From contig CANEYR010000023.1 in NCBI GenBank assembly GCA_947444055.1, forward strand, positions 1 through 50,558: a stretch of DNA of 50,558 nucleotides, given 5' to 3'. The stretch comes from Planctomycetota bacterium. GTDB taxonomy: Bacteria; Planctomycetota; UBA1135; UBA2386. The notes beneath the pieces are model-generated. The model was given only the letters and a program-made list of their open reading frames with translations. It did not search any database and was not told the origin of the DNA. The position numbers were made by a program, and so were the translations under genes. This document shows, one piece after another, positions 1-8,318 of this stretch (position 1 is its first letter; every line of letters starts with the position of its first letter).

Positions 1-1057
1 GCACGAACGGCAGGCGCGCGTAGGGCGAGACTTTGCCGAAACGCCGCTCGAACACGAGGAGCGCCCCGTGCCAGCCACCAAACAGCATGTAGGTCCACGA
101 CGCGCCGTGCCAAAGGCCGCCAAGCAACATCGTCAGCATGAGGTTGACATTCGCGCGCAGTTCTCCCTTCCGATTGCCACCGAGCGGCACATAGAGATAG
201 TCACGCAACCAGGTGCTGAGGCTGATGTGCCAGCGCCGCCACAGTTCGGTGATGCTGGCCGAGCGGTAAGGGGAGCGAAAGTTGGCGGGGAAGTGGAAGC
301 CGAGCATCCACCCGAGCCCGACCGCCATGTCGCTGTAGCCGGAGAAGTCGAAGTAGATCTGGATCGAGTAACCAAACGCCGCGAGCCAGGCTGGTACCAA
401 CCCCGGAGCATCGAGCGAGTAGACGCTGTCGACCAACGGGCCGACCGAATCGGCGATCAGCACCTTCTTGGCGAGACCGAGGGCAAACAGCAAGACCCCG
501 TCGGTCGCCGTGCGGAAGTCGACACGCCGTGACCGCAGTTCGTGCTCGATGTCGCTGTAGCGCACGATCGGCCCGGCGACGAGCTGCGGGAACATCGACA
601 CGAAGCACAGCAGGTCGAGGAACGAGCGCACCGGCTTCACGTCGCCGCGGTACACGTCGATCGTGTAGCTCATCGATTGGAAGGTGAAGAACGAGATGCC
701 GACGGGCAGCAGGATCTGCTCCCATTCGATCGGCCACGGCGCCAGGTCGTTCCACGTGCCGACGAACAGGTTCGCGTACTTGAACCAGCCGAGCAGACCG
801 AGGTTGCTGACGATCGAGAACCACAGCCAGAGCTTGCGGTGCTTGCTGCGGCCCGGCTCGCCCATCGCGCGCGCGACCGAGTAGTCGAGCGCCACGGTGA
901 ACACCATCAGCAACACGTAGTGCGGCCGCCACCAGCCGTAGAACACGAAGCTGCCGATCGTCAGCACCAGGTTGCGTAGCCGCACCGGTGTCGCGAAGTA
1001 CAACGGCACGAAGGCCGGCAAGAACCAGAACAGAAAGAGGAACGAGGCGAAGACCAC
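1..1057 (-). CDS. MBOAT-family O-acyltransferase (AlgI/DltB-like), C-terminus cut by window edge
   Basis: A multi-pass membrane O-acyltransferase that would transfer an acyl group to an extracytoplasmic polymer or other acceptor. Reading from a GTG at 1057 with an AGGAG ribosome site at 1068-1072 gives 352 residues before the window ends. Several hydrophobic helices are visible in the first half. The AlgI-type core WRRWHISLSTWLRDYLYVPLG is followed by GLWHGAS with the family's invariant histidine at residue 317. AlgI proteins are usually about 470-500 aa, so roughly a quarter is missing. It lies 39 bp downstream of gpsA on the same strand and may be cotranscribed. The substrate cannot be told from sequence; a partner AlgJ/AlgX-like protein could lie beyond the window edge. 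Confidence 0.9.
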   Translation of the reverse strand, partial: MVFASFLFLFWFLPAFVPLYFATPVRLRNLVLTIGSFVFYGWWRPHYVLLMVFTVALDYSVARAMGEPGRSKHRKLWLWFSIVSNLGLLGWFKYANLFVGTWNDLAPWPIEWEQILLPVGISFFTFQSMSYTIDVYRGDVKPVRSFLDLLCFVSMFPQLVAGPIVRYSDIEHELRSRRVDFRTATDGVLLFALGLAKKVLIADSVGPLVDSVYSLDAPGLVPAWLAAFGYSIQIYFDFSGYSDMAVGLGWMLGFHFPANFRSPYRSASITELWRRWHISLSTWLRDYLYVPLGGNRKGELRANVNLMLTMLLGGLWHGASWTYMLFGGWHGALLVFERRFGKVSPYARLPFV

Positions 1058-1096
1058 GGTCGGCGTGCTCCTATCGAGGATCCAGCATCGGAGTCT

Positions 1097-2089
1097 TCAC
1101 GCTTCTGCCTTGGGGTCGCGTTCCATCAACTCACGCACGGCGAGCTGCGGCGCCAAGCCTTCGTAGAGCACGCGCGCAACCGCCGTCGCGATCGGCATCT
1201 CGACCCCGAGTTGCTTCGCCTGCGCGGCGACGACCTGGCACGTCCACACACCTTCCGCGACCTTCGGCGACGCCAGCAGCGCTTGCGCCAGGGTCTCACC
1301 GCGACCGATGCGCTCACCGAACGCGCGGTTGCGGCCGTGGCGAGAGAACGCCGTCACCGCGAGGTCACCGACGCCAGCGAGGCCGAAGAATGTCTGCTTG
1401 TCGGCGCCGCATGCGAGCCCGTAGCGCTGCATCTCGACCAGACCGCGCGTCAGAATCGCGGCCTTGGCGTTGTCGCCGTAGCCGAGGCCGTCGGCGATGC
1501 CGGCGGCGAGCGCCATCACGTTCTTGACCGCACCACACAGCTCGATGCCGATCACGTCGCGGTTGCGGTAGACGCGGAACGCCTTCGTTTGCAGCGTCGT
1601 CTGCAGCCCCTGCAGTGCCACTTCGTCGCGGCCGGCGATGACCACCGTCGTCGGCAATTCGCGCGCGATCTCCTCGGCGTGGCTTGGACCACTGAGAGCG
1701 AACACCCGCTGCTCGCCGCCCACCAACTCGGTCAGAATCGCCGTCGGCCGCTTGCCAGTCGACTGCTCGAGACCCTTCGCCAACGACACCAGCGGCACCG
1801 TCGGCACGAGCTGTGGCGCCACCGCAAGAATGACGCCCCGCACGTGTTGTGTTGGCACCGCAACCAGCACCAATTGGCAACGATCCAGCACCGCCGTGGC
1901 GTCGTTGCTGATACGGATGCCATCGGGCAACACGACGCCGTCGAGATAGCGCGGGTTGCGCCGCGACGCCGCAATCTGCGCCGTGTAGATCGCATCGTGC
2001 CCCCACATCGCGACCGCATGCCCGGCGCGCGCGAGCGTCAACGCCATCGCAGTGCCAAAGCCACCGTTGCCGAGGATCGCGATCTTCAT
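1097..2089 (-). CDS. gpsA: NAD(P)H-dependent glycerol-3-phosphate dehydrogenase
   Basis: Cytosolic enzyme that reduces dihydroxyacetone phosphate to sn-glycerol 3-phosphate, the backbone for phospholipids. The 330-aa product is of normal family length. The N-terminal Rossmann motif GNGGFGTA lies at residues 7-14, and LSGPSHAEE and the GAVKN segment with the catalytic lysine at about 189 are present. The ATG at 2089 overlaps the plsY stop by ATGA, so the two are probably translated together. PlsY uses the product of GpsA, so the coupling makes metabolic sense. Confidence 0.95.
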   Translation of the reverse strand: MKIAILGNGGFGTAMALTLARAGHAVAMWGHDAIYTAQIAASRRNPRYLDGVVLPDGIRISNDATAVLDRCQLVLVAVPTQHVRGVILAVAPQLVPTVPLVSLAKGLEQSTGKRPTAILTELVGGEQRVFALSGPSHAEEIARELPTTVVIAGRDEVALQGLQTTLQTKAFRVYRNRDVIGIELCGAVKNVMALAAGIADGLGYGDNAKAAILTRGLVEMQRYGLACGADKQTFFGLAGVGDLAVTAFSRHGRNRAFGERIGRGETLAQALLASPKVAEGVWTCQVVAAQAKQLGVEMPIATAVARVLYEGLAPQLAVRELMERDPKAEA

Positions 2090-2709
2090 GCGGCCCCGGC
2101 CGCGCGCGCGGCGAAGTGCTTCTTGAGGTTGCTGCGATGCGTCCACACCAAGAACGCGGCCAGCGCCACGCACAACAGCGTGAACGGCAAGCGCGCGCCA
2201 AACGCCGTGTCGAGATGCAGGGCCACGGCCGCCACCGGCAATGTGAGCCCCAAGGCCAGGCTGCCAAAGAACACCTGGCCGGTGAGCGCGCGCACGGCGA
2301 AGAACATCACCAGCGCGATGGCGGTCACTTGCCAATCGAGCGCCAACAACACGCCGGTCGCCGTAGCAACTCCCTTGCCGCCGCGGAAGCCGAGGAACGG
2401 CGTGAAGACGTGACCGAGCACCGCCGCCGCCCCAGCCAACACCGAGATCGCCAGCGGTTCGCCGTTCGTTACGAACCCGGCGGCCCAACACGCGGGGACG
2501 AATCCCTTCGCCGCATCGAGCCCGTAGATGGCGAGGAACGCCAAGAGTCGCCCACGCTTGCTGGTGAAGGCGCGGCTCGCATTGGTGGCGCCGACGTTGC
2601 CGCTGCCGACCGTGCGCACATCGATGCCCTTGCACACGCGCACGACCAACAGCGCGAACGGCACCGCCCCCAACAAGAAGGCGCACAGACAAACGAGGGC
2701 CACCAGCAT
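2086..2709 (-). CDS. plsY: Acyl-phosphate:glycerol-3-phosphate acyltransferase
   Basis: Integral membrane enzyme that acylates glycerol 3-phosphate at position 1 using acyl phosphate, the first committed step of phospholipid synthesis in most bacteria. The 207-aa protein has the family loops GSGNVGATN near residue 36 and GFRGGKGVAT near residue 107, between hydrophobic helices. It is the first gene of the plsY-gpsA unit and overlaps gpsA by ATGA. It is divergent from the HyuA-like gene, with 91 bp between the two starts that must hold both promoters. Confidence 0.94.
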   Translation of the reverse strand: MLVALVCLCAFLLGAVPFALLVVRVCKGIDVRTVGSGNVGATNASRAFTSKRGRLLAFLAIYGLDAAKGFVPACWAAGFVTNGEPLAISVLAGAAAVLGHVFTPFLGFRGGKGVATATGVLLALDWQVTAIALVMFFAVRALTGQVFFGSLALGLTLPVAAVALHLDTAFGARLPFTLLCVALAAFLVWTHRSNLKKHFAARAAGAA

Positions 2710-2800
2710 CGGCGGGGAAGGCTATGCGCGCACCCTGGTCCCGCCAATGACGAAGGAACGCTGCGTGCCGACGAGCGCACCGTTCGCTAGCCTCTCGACG

Positions 2801-4765
2801 ATGGCAGCGCGCATCGGCATCGACACCGGCGGCACGTTCACCGACGTCGTGCGGTGGTCCCCTCGCGGCATCGTCGTGCACAAGCTGCCGTCGACCCCCG
2901 CCGACCCATCGCGCGCCGTGCTGGCGGGGCTAGCCGCCGTTCGCCGCCGTCCTGACGAAGAGGTCGACGTCGTGCACGGCACCACGGTCGGCCTCAACGC
3001 CGTGCTGACCGGCAACCTGGCGCGCACCGTGTTCGTGACCAATCGCGGCTGCGAAGACCTGATCGAGATCGGCCGCCAAGAACGCACCGACCTCTACGCG
3101 ATCGCGCCGCGACGACCAGTGCCGCCAGTGCCGCAGAACCAGCGCGTCGGCGTGCATTGTCGACGCGGGCCGGGCGGCGGCGTCGAAACGGCGCTGACCC
3201 AAGCCGAGATCCAGCGAACCGTCGCGGCGGTCGTGCGCCTGCGTCCACAGGCGATCGCGATCGGCTTGCTGCATTCGCCGGATGCCCCGCAAGACGAACG
3301 CGCGATCGCCCGCGCCCTGGCGAAAGTGTTGCCGCAGGTGCCGATCACCTGCAGTGCCGAACTGTTCCCCGCGACAGGCGAATACGAACGCTTCTCGGCG
3401 GCGATCCTGAACGCGGCGATCACGCCGATCGTCGGCGGCTACACGCAGCGTCTGACCGAACAGATCGGCCATGGCCAATTGCGGCTGTTGCGCAGCAGCC
3501 TCGGCATCTTGCCGCCCGCCGAAGCCACGCGGTTCCCAGCCCGTGCCATGTTCTCTGGCCCTGCCGGCGGTGTCTTGGCTACGGCCCAAGTCTGCAAGCG
3601 GCTGCACTTCGCACGCGGCGCGGCGTTTGACATGGGCGGCACCTCCGCCGATGTGTGCTTGGTCGAAGATGGCACCGCAGTGCACGACAACGGCACGATC
3701 GCTGGCTTGCCGCTGCCGCTACCCAGCGTGCCCGTGCATACCGTCGGCTGCGGCGGCGGCAGCATCGCGTTCGTCGATGCGGGTGGTGCCCTGCGCGTGG
3801 GTCCGCAGAGTGCCGGCGCCGACCCTGGGCCTGCGTGTTATGGCAAGGGCAGCGAACCGACCGTCACCGATGCCCACGTCGTGCTCGGCCACATTGGACC
3901 CGACACGTTGCTCGCGGGTGCGTTCCCGATCGACGTCGATGCCGCGGTGCGCGCCGTCGAACGACTCGGCCGGCGGCTGTCGCTGCGCACCGCCGCCACC
4001 GCGCGCGGCATCCTGACGATCGCCGATGTGACGATGGCGCGCGCGATCCTGATGATCACCGCGGAACGTGCGGTCGATCCAGCGACGGTGCCATTGGTCG
4101 CCTATGGCGGTGCCGGCGGGCTGCACGCTGCCGGCCTGATGCAGCGCCTGGGTTTGCCGCAGGCAGTCATCCCACCACAGCCCGGCGCGTTCTCGGCGTT
4201 GGGGCTCGCGCTGGCGGGCGAATCGATCGAACGCAGTGAAGCCGTGCGGGTCCTAGTCACCCGCCAGAGCTTGGCGACGCTGCTGCAGCTCGGGGTGTCG
4301 TTGCAGCGGGAAGCCAAGGCCGCAACGGCGCCGACGGCGCGCACCCGCATCGATGTCCATGCTCGCTACCGCGGCCAAGGCGCCACCTTGCGGCTGCCCC
4401 TGCGCGCGGACTTGGCCCGCCGCTTTGGGCGAGAGCACCAGCATCGCTACGGCTTTCAAACCGACGCCCCGCTGGAAGTGATCCGCGTCACGGCGCGTGC
4501 CGAGACGCCGCCCCGCGCCATGCCGCCGTTTGCCGTTGCACAGCGCCCTGAATCGCCATCAAGCCTCCCGATTCGACTGCAATTTCGCCGGCCGCCGGTC
4601 GGCGGCAGCCGCCTGCCCGTCATCTGCAGGGCGGACGTGAAGGGCGTCCTGCGCGGCCCCGCGGTGATCGAGGAACCCACCGCAACGACGCTAGTTCCGT
4701 CGGGGTTCGTGCTGCGATCGACCCCGTTCGGACTGCTGCTGGCAGCGGCGAAGTCACGCTCCTGA
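2801..4765 (+). CDS. Hydantoinase/oxoprolinase family protein, HyuA subunit
   Basis: A 654-aa ATP-dependent amidohydrolase-type protein of the hydantoinase A / 5-oxoprolinase alpha family, which opens lactam or hydantoin rings or carboxylates ketones depending on the member. The start at 2801 is set by the typical opening RIGIDTGGTFTDVV (N-terminal Hydant_A_N domain). Further family marks are FDMGGTSADVCLV, a glycine-rich CGGGSIAFVDAGGALRVGPQ stretch, SAGADPGPACYG and AYGGAGGLHA. A HyuA C-terminal region follows to residue 654. No HyuB/HyuC partner is adjacent, which is unusual because the A and B subunits are normally neighbours or fused. The substrate is unknown. Confidence 0.88.
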   Translation: MAARIGIDTGGTFTDVVRWSPRGIVVHKLPSTPADPSRAVLAGLAAVRRRPDEEVDVVHGTTVGLNAVLTGNLARTVFVTNRGCEDLIEIGRQERTDLYAIAPRRPVPPVPQNQRVGVHCRRGPGGGVETALTQAEIQRTVAAVVRLRPQAIAIGLLHSPDAPQDERAIARALAKVLPQVPITCSAELFPATGEYERFSAAILNAAITPIVGGYTQRLTEQIGHGQLRLLRSSLGILPPAEATRFPARAMFSGPAGGVLATAQVCKRLHFARGAAFDMGGTSADVCLVEDGTAVHDNGTIAGLPLPLPSVPVHTVGCGGGSIAFVDAGGALRVGPQSAGADPGPACYGKGSEPTVTDAHVVLGHIGPDTLLAGAFPIDVDAAVRAVERLGRRLSLRTAATARGILTIADVTMARAILMITAERAVDPATVPLVAYGGAGGLHAAGLMQRLGLPQAVIPPQPGAFSALGLALAGESIERSEAVRVLVTRQSLATLLQLGVSLQREAKAATAPTARTRIDVHARYRGQGATLRLPLRADLARRFGREHQHRYGFQTDAPLEVIRVTARAETPPRAMPPFAVAQRPESPSSLPIRLQFRRPPVGGSRLPVICRADVKGVLRGPAVIEEPTATTLVPSGFVLRSTPFGLLLAAAKSRS

Positions 4766-5114
4766 TCGCGCTCGTTCGCGCAAAACTGTGCACTCACCAG
4801 TTTGACTTCGTCGAGGTCAGAGCTATCCTCCTTCGCACTTAGCCCGTGGGTAGAGCACACCGCCAACGACGCGGTAGGGATCGTGCGAGCCACCGGGAGC
4901 AAGTAATGAACGCACCACTCGTCAAACCCACGCTGCAATAGCGTTGGGCAGGACGGGCACGACACACAGCCGGGGGTTGTCCGCGACGGACGTAAAAACT
5001 TGACTCTCCTTCTTCCCCTTTTCCCGAAGTTTAACCCCCGGCTTCCTTACCTCCTGGCGCGCTGAAACGCTGGGAGTGTGTGTGTCTGAGTCGCGCGATT
5101 TGGTTGCGCCTTTT
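4766..5114. other. Convergent intergenic region with possible RNA structure
   Basis: This 349-bp gap lies between two converging genes (HyuA-like on +, TPR lipoprotein on -), so neither needs a promoter here. No protein-coding frame looks real. Several inverted repeats are visible: a 6-bp stem at 4783-4803 just after the hyuA stop, a nested set at 4833-4888 (outer stem TCGCAC/GTGCGA, inner hairpin ACCGC/GCGGT with a 7-base loop), an 8-bp imperfect stem at 4927-4948 and a 5-bp stem at 4979-4991. A pyrimidine-rich tract follows at about 5004-5056. None is followed by a clear T-run, so intrinsic termination is not evident. Confidence 0.35.
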
Positions 5115-5930
5115 TCAGCGGCCTTCGCGTTCGGCCACTTCCAGCTGCTGCTGCGCCGTTGCGTGGTGCGGATCGAGTTCGAGCACGCGTCGCCAATCGC
5201 TGATCGCCATCGCCACCGAGCCCTCGCCGTAGCGCAGCAGCGCCCGCTGGTGCAGGAGGCGTACCAAGCGAACGCGGACACGCTGGTCGCGCGGATGACA
5301 ACGAGCCAGTTCGAGCAGATCGACCACTGCCATTTCGAGCTGACCGCGCCCAAGTCGCATCTCAACCGCCACGAGACCTAGCGCCACCGGATCCTCCGCA
5401 TTCGCAACCGATCGCACCGCCGGTTGGGTCGGCACCATTGGCACCGTGGGCGACACCGTCGGTCCTGGTGTCGGGGCAGCGGCCGCGGGCGGGGCTTCCA
5501 ACAGCGGGGCTTCCAACAGCGGGGCCGCGGGAACCGAGGACTCGACCTGCACCGGTGTGCGTTCGCCCAAGACCAACAGTCGTTGCTGCGTCGCGGCAAT
5601 CAACACGCTGATACCCGGCGCCTCCGGCCACAGCGTGCTGGCTTGCTGCAGCGCCACCAACGCCTCGCGATCCCGCCACTCCGAGCGCAGCAGCATCGCT
5701 TGCAACATCAGCTCGTGGCACTGCCGCATGGAGCGTTCGACTTCGAGCGCCGAAGCCCGCGCTTGTGGATAGTGCACATGCGCGACGGGCACCGAATCGA
5801 GCGCCTGCAACGCCATCGCCAAGTCGTGGCGACGAAGTGCCCGCTGCGCGTTCACGAACGGGTCGGCGGACTTGGTGACACACGCGCCGACGAGCAGCAA
5901 GCAGGCGCTCGCCCAAAGGGCCCGCGTCAC
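5115..5930 (-). CDS. TPR-like lipoprotein with proline/alanine-rich linker
   Basis: A 271-aa predicted lipoprotein: the N-terminal segment is hydrophobic and ends in the lipobox LVGAC, placing the lipidated cysteine at residue 17. Helical repeat pairs typical of TPR folds occur on both sides of a Pro/Ala-rich linker (about residues 130-170). The last repeat (AISDWRRVLELDPHHATA) is a clear TPR unit. The linker contains an exact 15-bp tandem duplication at 5494-5523, giving APLLEAPLLEAP. The start is GTG, overlapping the stop of the upstream HD-GYP-like gene by GTGA, so the two are probably one operon. No specific function can be assigned. Confidence 0.7.
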   Translation of the reverse strand: MTRALWASACLLLVGACVTKSADPFVNAQRALRRHDLAMALQALDSVPVAHVHYPQARASALEVERSMRQCHELMLQAMLLRSEWRDREALVALQQASTLWPEAPGISVLIAATQQRLLVLGERTPVQVESSVPAAPLLEAPLLEAPPAAAAPTPGPTVSPTVPMVPTQPAVRSVANAEDPVALGLVAVEMRLGRGQLEMAVVDLLELARCHPRDQRVRVRLVRLLHQRALLRYGEGSVAMAISDWRRVLELDPHHATAQQQLEVAEREGR

Positions 5931-7363
5931 GCTGGCTCCTCGCGCGTTGGTTCATCCGTCATGACTTCGATCTCGCCGTCTTCGACCTCGTCCTCGTCGA
6001 CATCGCCGCCGTTGCTCGCGCGCCATGGCATCGCTCCGGCTGGCACGATCATCACGTCGCGCGCGTCCCCGACCGGCGGTTCCTTCGTCACCTCTTCGGT
6101 CAGCAGGTCGACGAGCCACGGATCGAAAACCTCACCGCGCGCCTTGCCAATCTGCACCAACGCTTCCTGCCATGGCAGTGGCTGCTCGGCTGCGCACGTG
6201 GTCAAGAAGTCGAACGCCGCAGCGACCGCGACGACGCGCGCGCCCAACGGAATGCGATCACCGCGCAAGCCCTCGGGCGAGCCCTTGCCGTCATAGCGCT
6301 CCAGTTGGTGACGCACCAACTTGGCAACGCGCCGCAGACCAGGAACACAATCGAGTTGCTCGGCGGCGTGCACTGGATGGTGTTGCAGCGATTGCGACTC
6401 GACCTCCGTGAGCATGCCCTGCTTTTGCAGCAGGGACGTGCGCACCGAGGCTTTGCCCAAGTCGACGAGCCGACACGCCAGGTCGAGTTCATCGCGATCC
6501 GCAGGCAGCAGTTGCAGGCGTTCGGCGACGCGCGCCGCCCACCGCGCCGTGCGTTCGCCGTGGCCTGGCGCGATCAGGCGCCGACGCTCAAGGCCTTCGA
6601 CAACTTGCAGCGCCATGGCGGCGTAGCCCTCGCCGACGCGCTGCAAGCCTTCCTGCATGCCGCGCTCAAGTTCGCGCACCGCGGCGCCGAGATCGTGCAG
6701 TTCCTGATCGTTGCCATCGGGGCCAGCGCCGGCGACTTCGCCGGCAGCGAGCCGGATCATCGCATTGGTCGCCGTGCGAACGCGCGACGACCAGTGGTGG
6801 CCGAGCATCGCCGCGCCTGCAACCAGAGTGAGGCAGCTCAAGAAGACGAGGCCAAACCACGTGAAGTCGAAGGCCCCCGCCGCATCCTGCACTTGGCATT
6901 GCAGGCGCACTTCGCCGACGACTTCGCCACCGAATCGAATCGGCGCCAGCGTCTCGCGCTGTTCGTCCGCGTTGTCGTCCTGGCGGAGCGTGCGTTGGAA
7001 CATGCCGGAGCCGGCCAACAGTCCGAGCTGCCGTTCGCCCGCGACCAACGCCGTGTCCAGCACGACACGACCCAAGCGATCGAGCACCAGGGCTCTGCCG
7101 CTCACTTGGTCGCGCACGACCGCGGCGAGCACCGACAGCCGCATCAAGTCGCCCTTGTCGAGCAGTGGCGCCCCCCGTTCTGCCAACGAGGTCGCCAGGT
7201 CGCGTTCGGTTGCCGCCTGCGAATCAGCCAGCCGACGACCCTCGCGGTCGGCGCCGAGGAAGCCCAGAACGGTGGCCACGAAGAAGGCGCCCATCGACAA
7301 GGCGACAACGAGCCGCTTGGTCAGCGGCCAGCCACGGGTCGGGCGTTCCCTGCGAGGCACCAT
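5927..7363 (-). CDS. Membrane protein with degenerate HD-GYP domain
   Basis: A 478-aa protein with two membrane helices (about residues 16-37 and 168-188) flanking an extracytoplasmic sensor-like region, then a HAMP-like linker and an HD-GYP-related domain. Active HD-GYP proteins hydrolyse cyclic di-GMP using a metal centre. Here GHGERTARWA keeps the first histidine (268). The HD pair reads VDLGK, so the histidine is lost at 300 while the aspartate at 301 stays. The HHExxDGxGYP signature reads HQLERYDGKGSP. The protein is therefore more likely a sensor or regulator, or an altered hydrolase. The acidic tail may be disordered. It is coupled to the downstream lipoprotein gene. Confidence 0.78.
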   Translation of the reverse strand: MVPRRERPTRGWPLTKRLVVALSMGAFFVATVLGFLGADREGRRLADSQAATERDLATSLAERGAPLLDKGDLMRLSVLAAVVRDQVSGRALVLDRLGRVVLDTALVAGERQLGLLAGSGMFQRTLRQDDNADEQRETLAPIRFGGEVVGEVRLQCQVQDAAGAFDFTWFGLVFLSCLTLVAGAAMLGHHWSSRVRTATNAMIRLAAGEVAGAGPDGNDQELHDLGAAVRELERGMQEGLQRVGEGYAAMALQVVEGLERRRLIAPGHGERTARWAARVAERLQLLPADRDELDLACRLVDLGKASVRTSLLQKQGMLTEVESQSLQHHPVHAAEQLDCVPGLRRVAKLVRHQLERYDGKGSPEGLRGDRIPLGARVVAVAAAFDFLTTCAAEQPLPWQEALVQIGKARGEVFDPWLVDLLTEEVTKEPPVGDARDVMIVPAGAMPWRASNGGDVDEDEVEDGEIEVMTDEPTREEPA

Positions 7364-7467
7364 CGTGCTCCGCTATCGGCAGCTCACCCTCGATTTCTCC
7401 AGACGGAGTGCGCCACCACCCCTTGTCACCGCACTAGCGACGCCGCCAGACTCCCCAAAGCGCCAGA

Positions 7468-8235
7468 CTACTTGAAGCGCAAGGCTTCGAGACTCTCCAC
7501 GTGCAGTTGGTAGATGTCGACGCAGTAGCCGTCCATCACCGTCGATTCGACCTTGAACGTGCCGACGATTTTCAGCGGGTCGAAGAAGTAGTCGGTGGTC
7601 TTTCCCTTCGGCATCACCACCCGAATGATGCCGTGGATATCCGGCGGCTGGCCGTAGCAGCACGACCACAAGGACTTCACGAGCAGGAACTCCTTGATGT
7701 TCTGTACCTCGTCAATCGGCAGCATGAAGCCGGTCATCAGCACCTTCTTGCCGGACAGTTCTTTCACCCGCTTCGGCATGCCCTTCAAGCCATCCTCGTA
7801 GGGCCAGCTATCGAGCTCGTCGAACGGCAGGATCTTGTCGAGGCCGGTGAACTTGCCAGCTTTGATTTCGTCGGCGAGGCGCTTCTCCGCTTGCAGCATC
7901 GCCTCGGCACTCTTCATCACCGCGAGGTCCGCCGGATCGGTGCCCTTCGGCATCGGCTGGTCGGCATCCGGCCGATCGATGCGCGGCTCGCCGCCGGTGA
8001 CTGGGACTGGTGCGGGGGCTGGCTTGTCGGACTTCGGATCGGTCGTCTTCTTGGGGTCCGCTTTGGGATCCGGCTTGGTCGGCGTCGGCTTCGGGTCTTG
8101 CTGTGCGGGTGTCGGCACCACGACCGGCACTGGCACTACCACAGGTACCGGGGCCGGCGCCGGTTTCGGTTCGGTGGTCGGCGTCTGCCCAACCACGAAT
8201 CCACACAACATCATCGTCGCAGTGAAGAGTTTCAT
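7468..8235 (-). CDS. DUF3299 domain protein with signal peptide and Pro/Lys-rich linker
   Basis: A 255-aa exported protein. A short signal peptide (first ~17 residues) is followed by a low-complexity linker rich in Pro, Lys, Asp and Val up to about residue 95. A folded domain begins near LPFDELDSWPYEDG and contains KVLMTGFMLPI, LVKSLWSCCYGQPPDIHG and a VVMPKGK strand, matching the DUF3299 family. The domain's role is not established; in proteobacteria it often accompanies ABC permease genes. That fits here, because the gene lies 83 bp downstream of a FtsX-type permease on the same strand. The start at 8235 is chosen because the signal peptide begins there. Confidence 0.82.
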   Translation of the reverse strand: MKLFTATMMLCGFVVGQTPTTEPKPAPAPVPVVVPVPVVVPTPAQQDPKPTPTKPDPKADPKKTTDPKSDKPAPAPVPVTGGEPRIDRPDADQPMPKGTDPADLAVMKSAEAMLQAEKRLADEIKAGKFTGLDKILPFDELDSWPYEDGLKGMPKRVKELSGKKVLMTGFMLPIDEVQNIKEFLLVKSLWSCCYGQPPDIHGIIRVVMPKGKTTDYFFDPLKIVGTFKVESTVMDGYCVDIYQLHVESLEALRFK

Positions 8236-8318
8236 TTCGTTGGTCCTGTGCGGGAAGGCCCGCGCTGGCGCATGGTAATACGACGATCGGCACGCGGCCG
8301 AGTCGCCAAGTAGTTTGT

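Noticed and set aside
4833..4888. tRNA gene in the convergent gap
   Set aside because: A D-arm-like and an anticodon-arm-like hairpin are present, but U33 is missing, there is no T arm with TTCGA loop, and the D stem has a mismatch.
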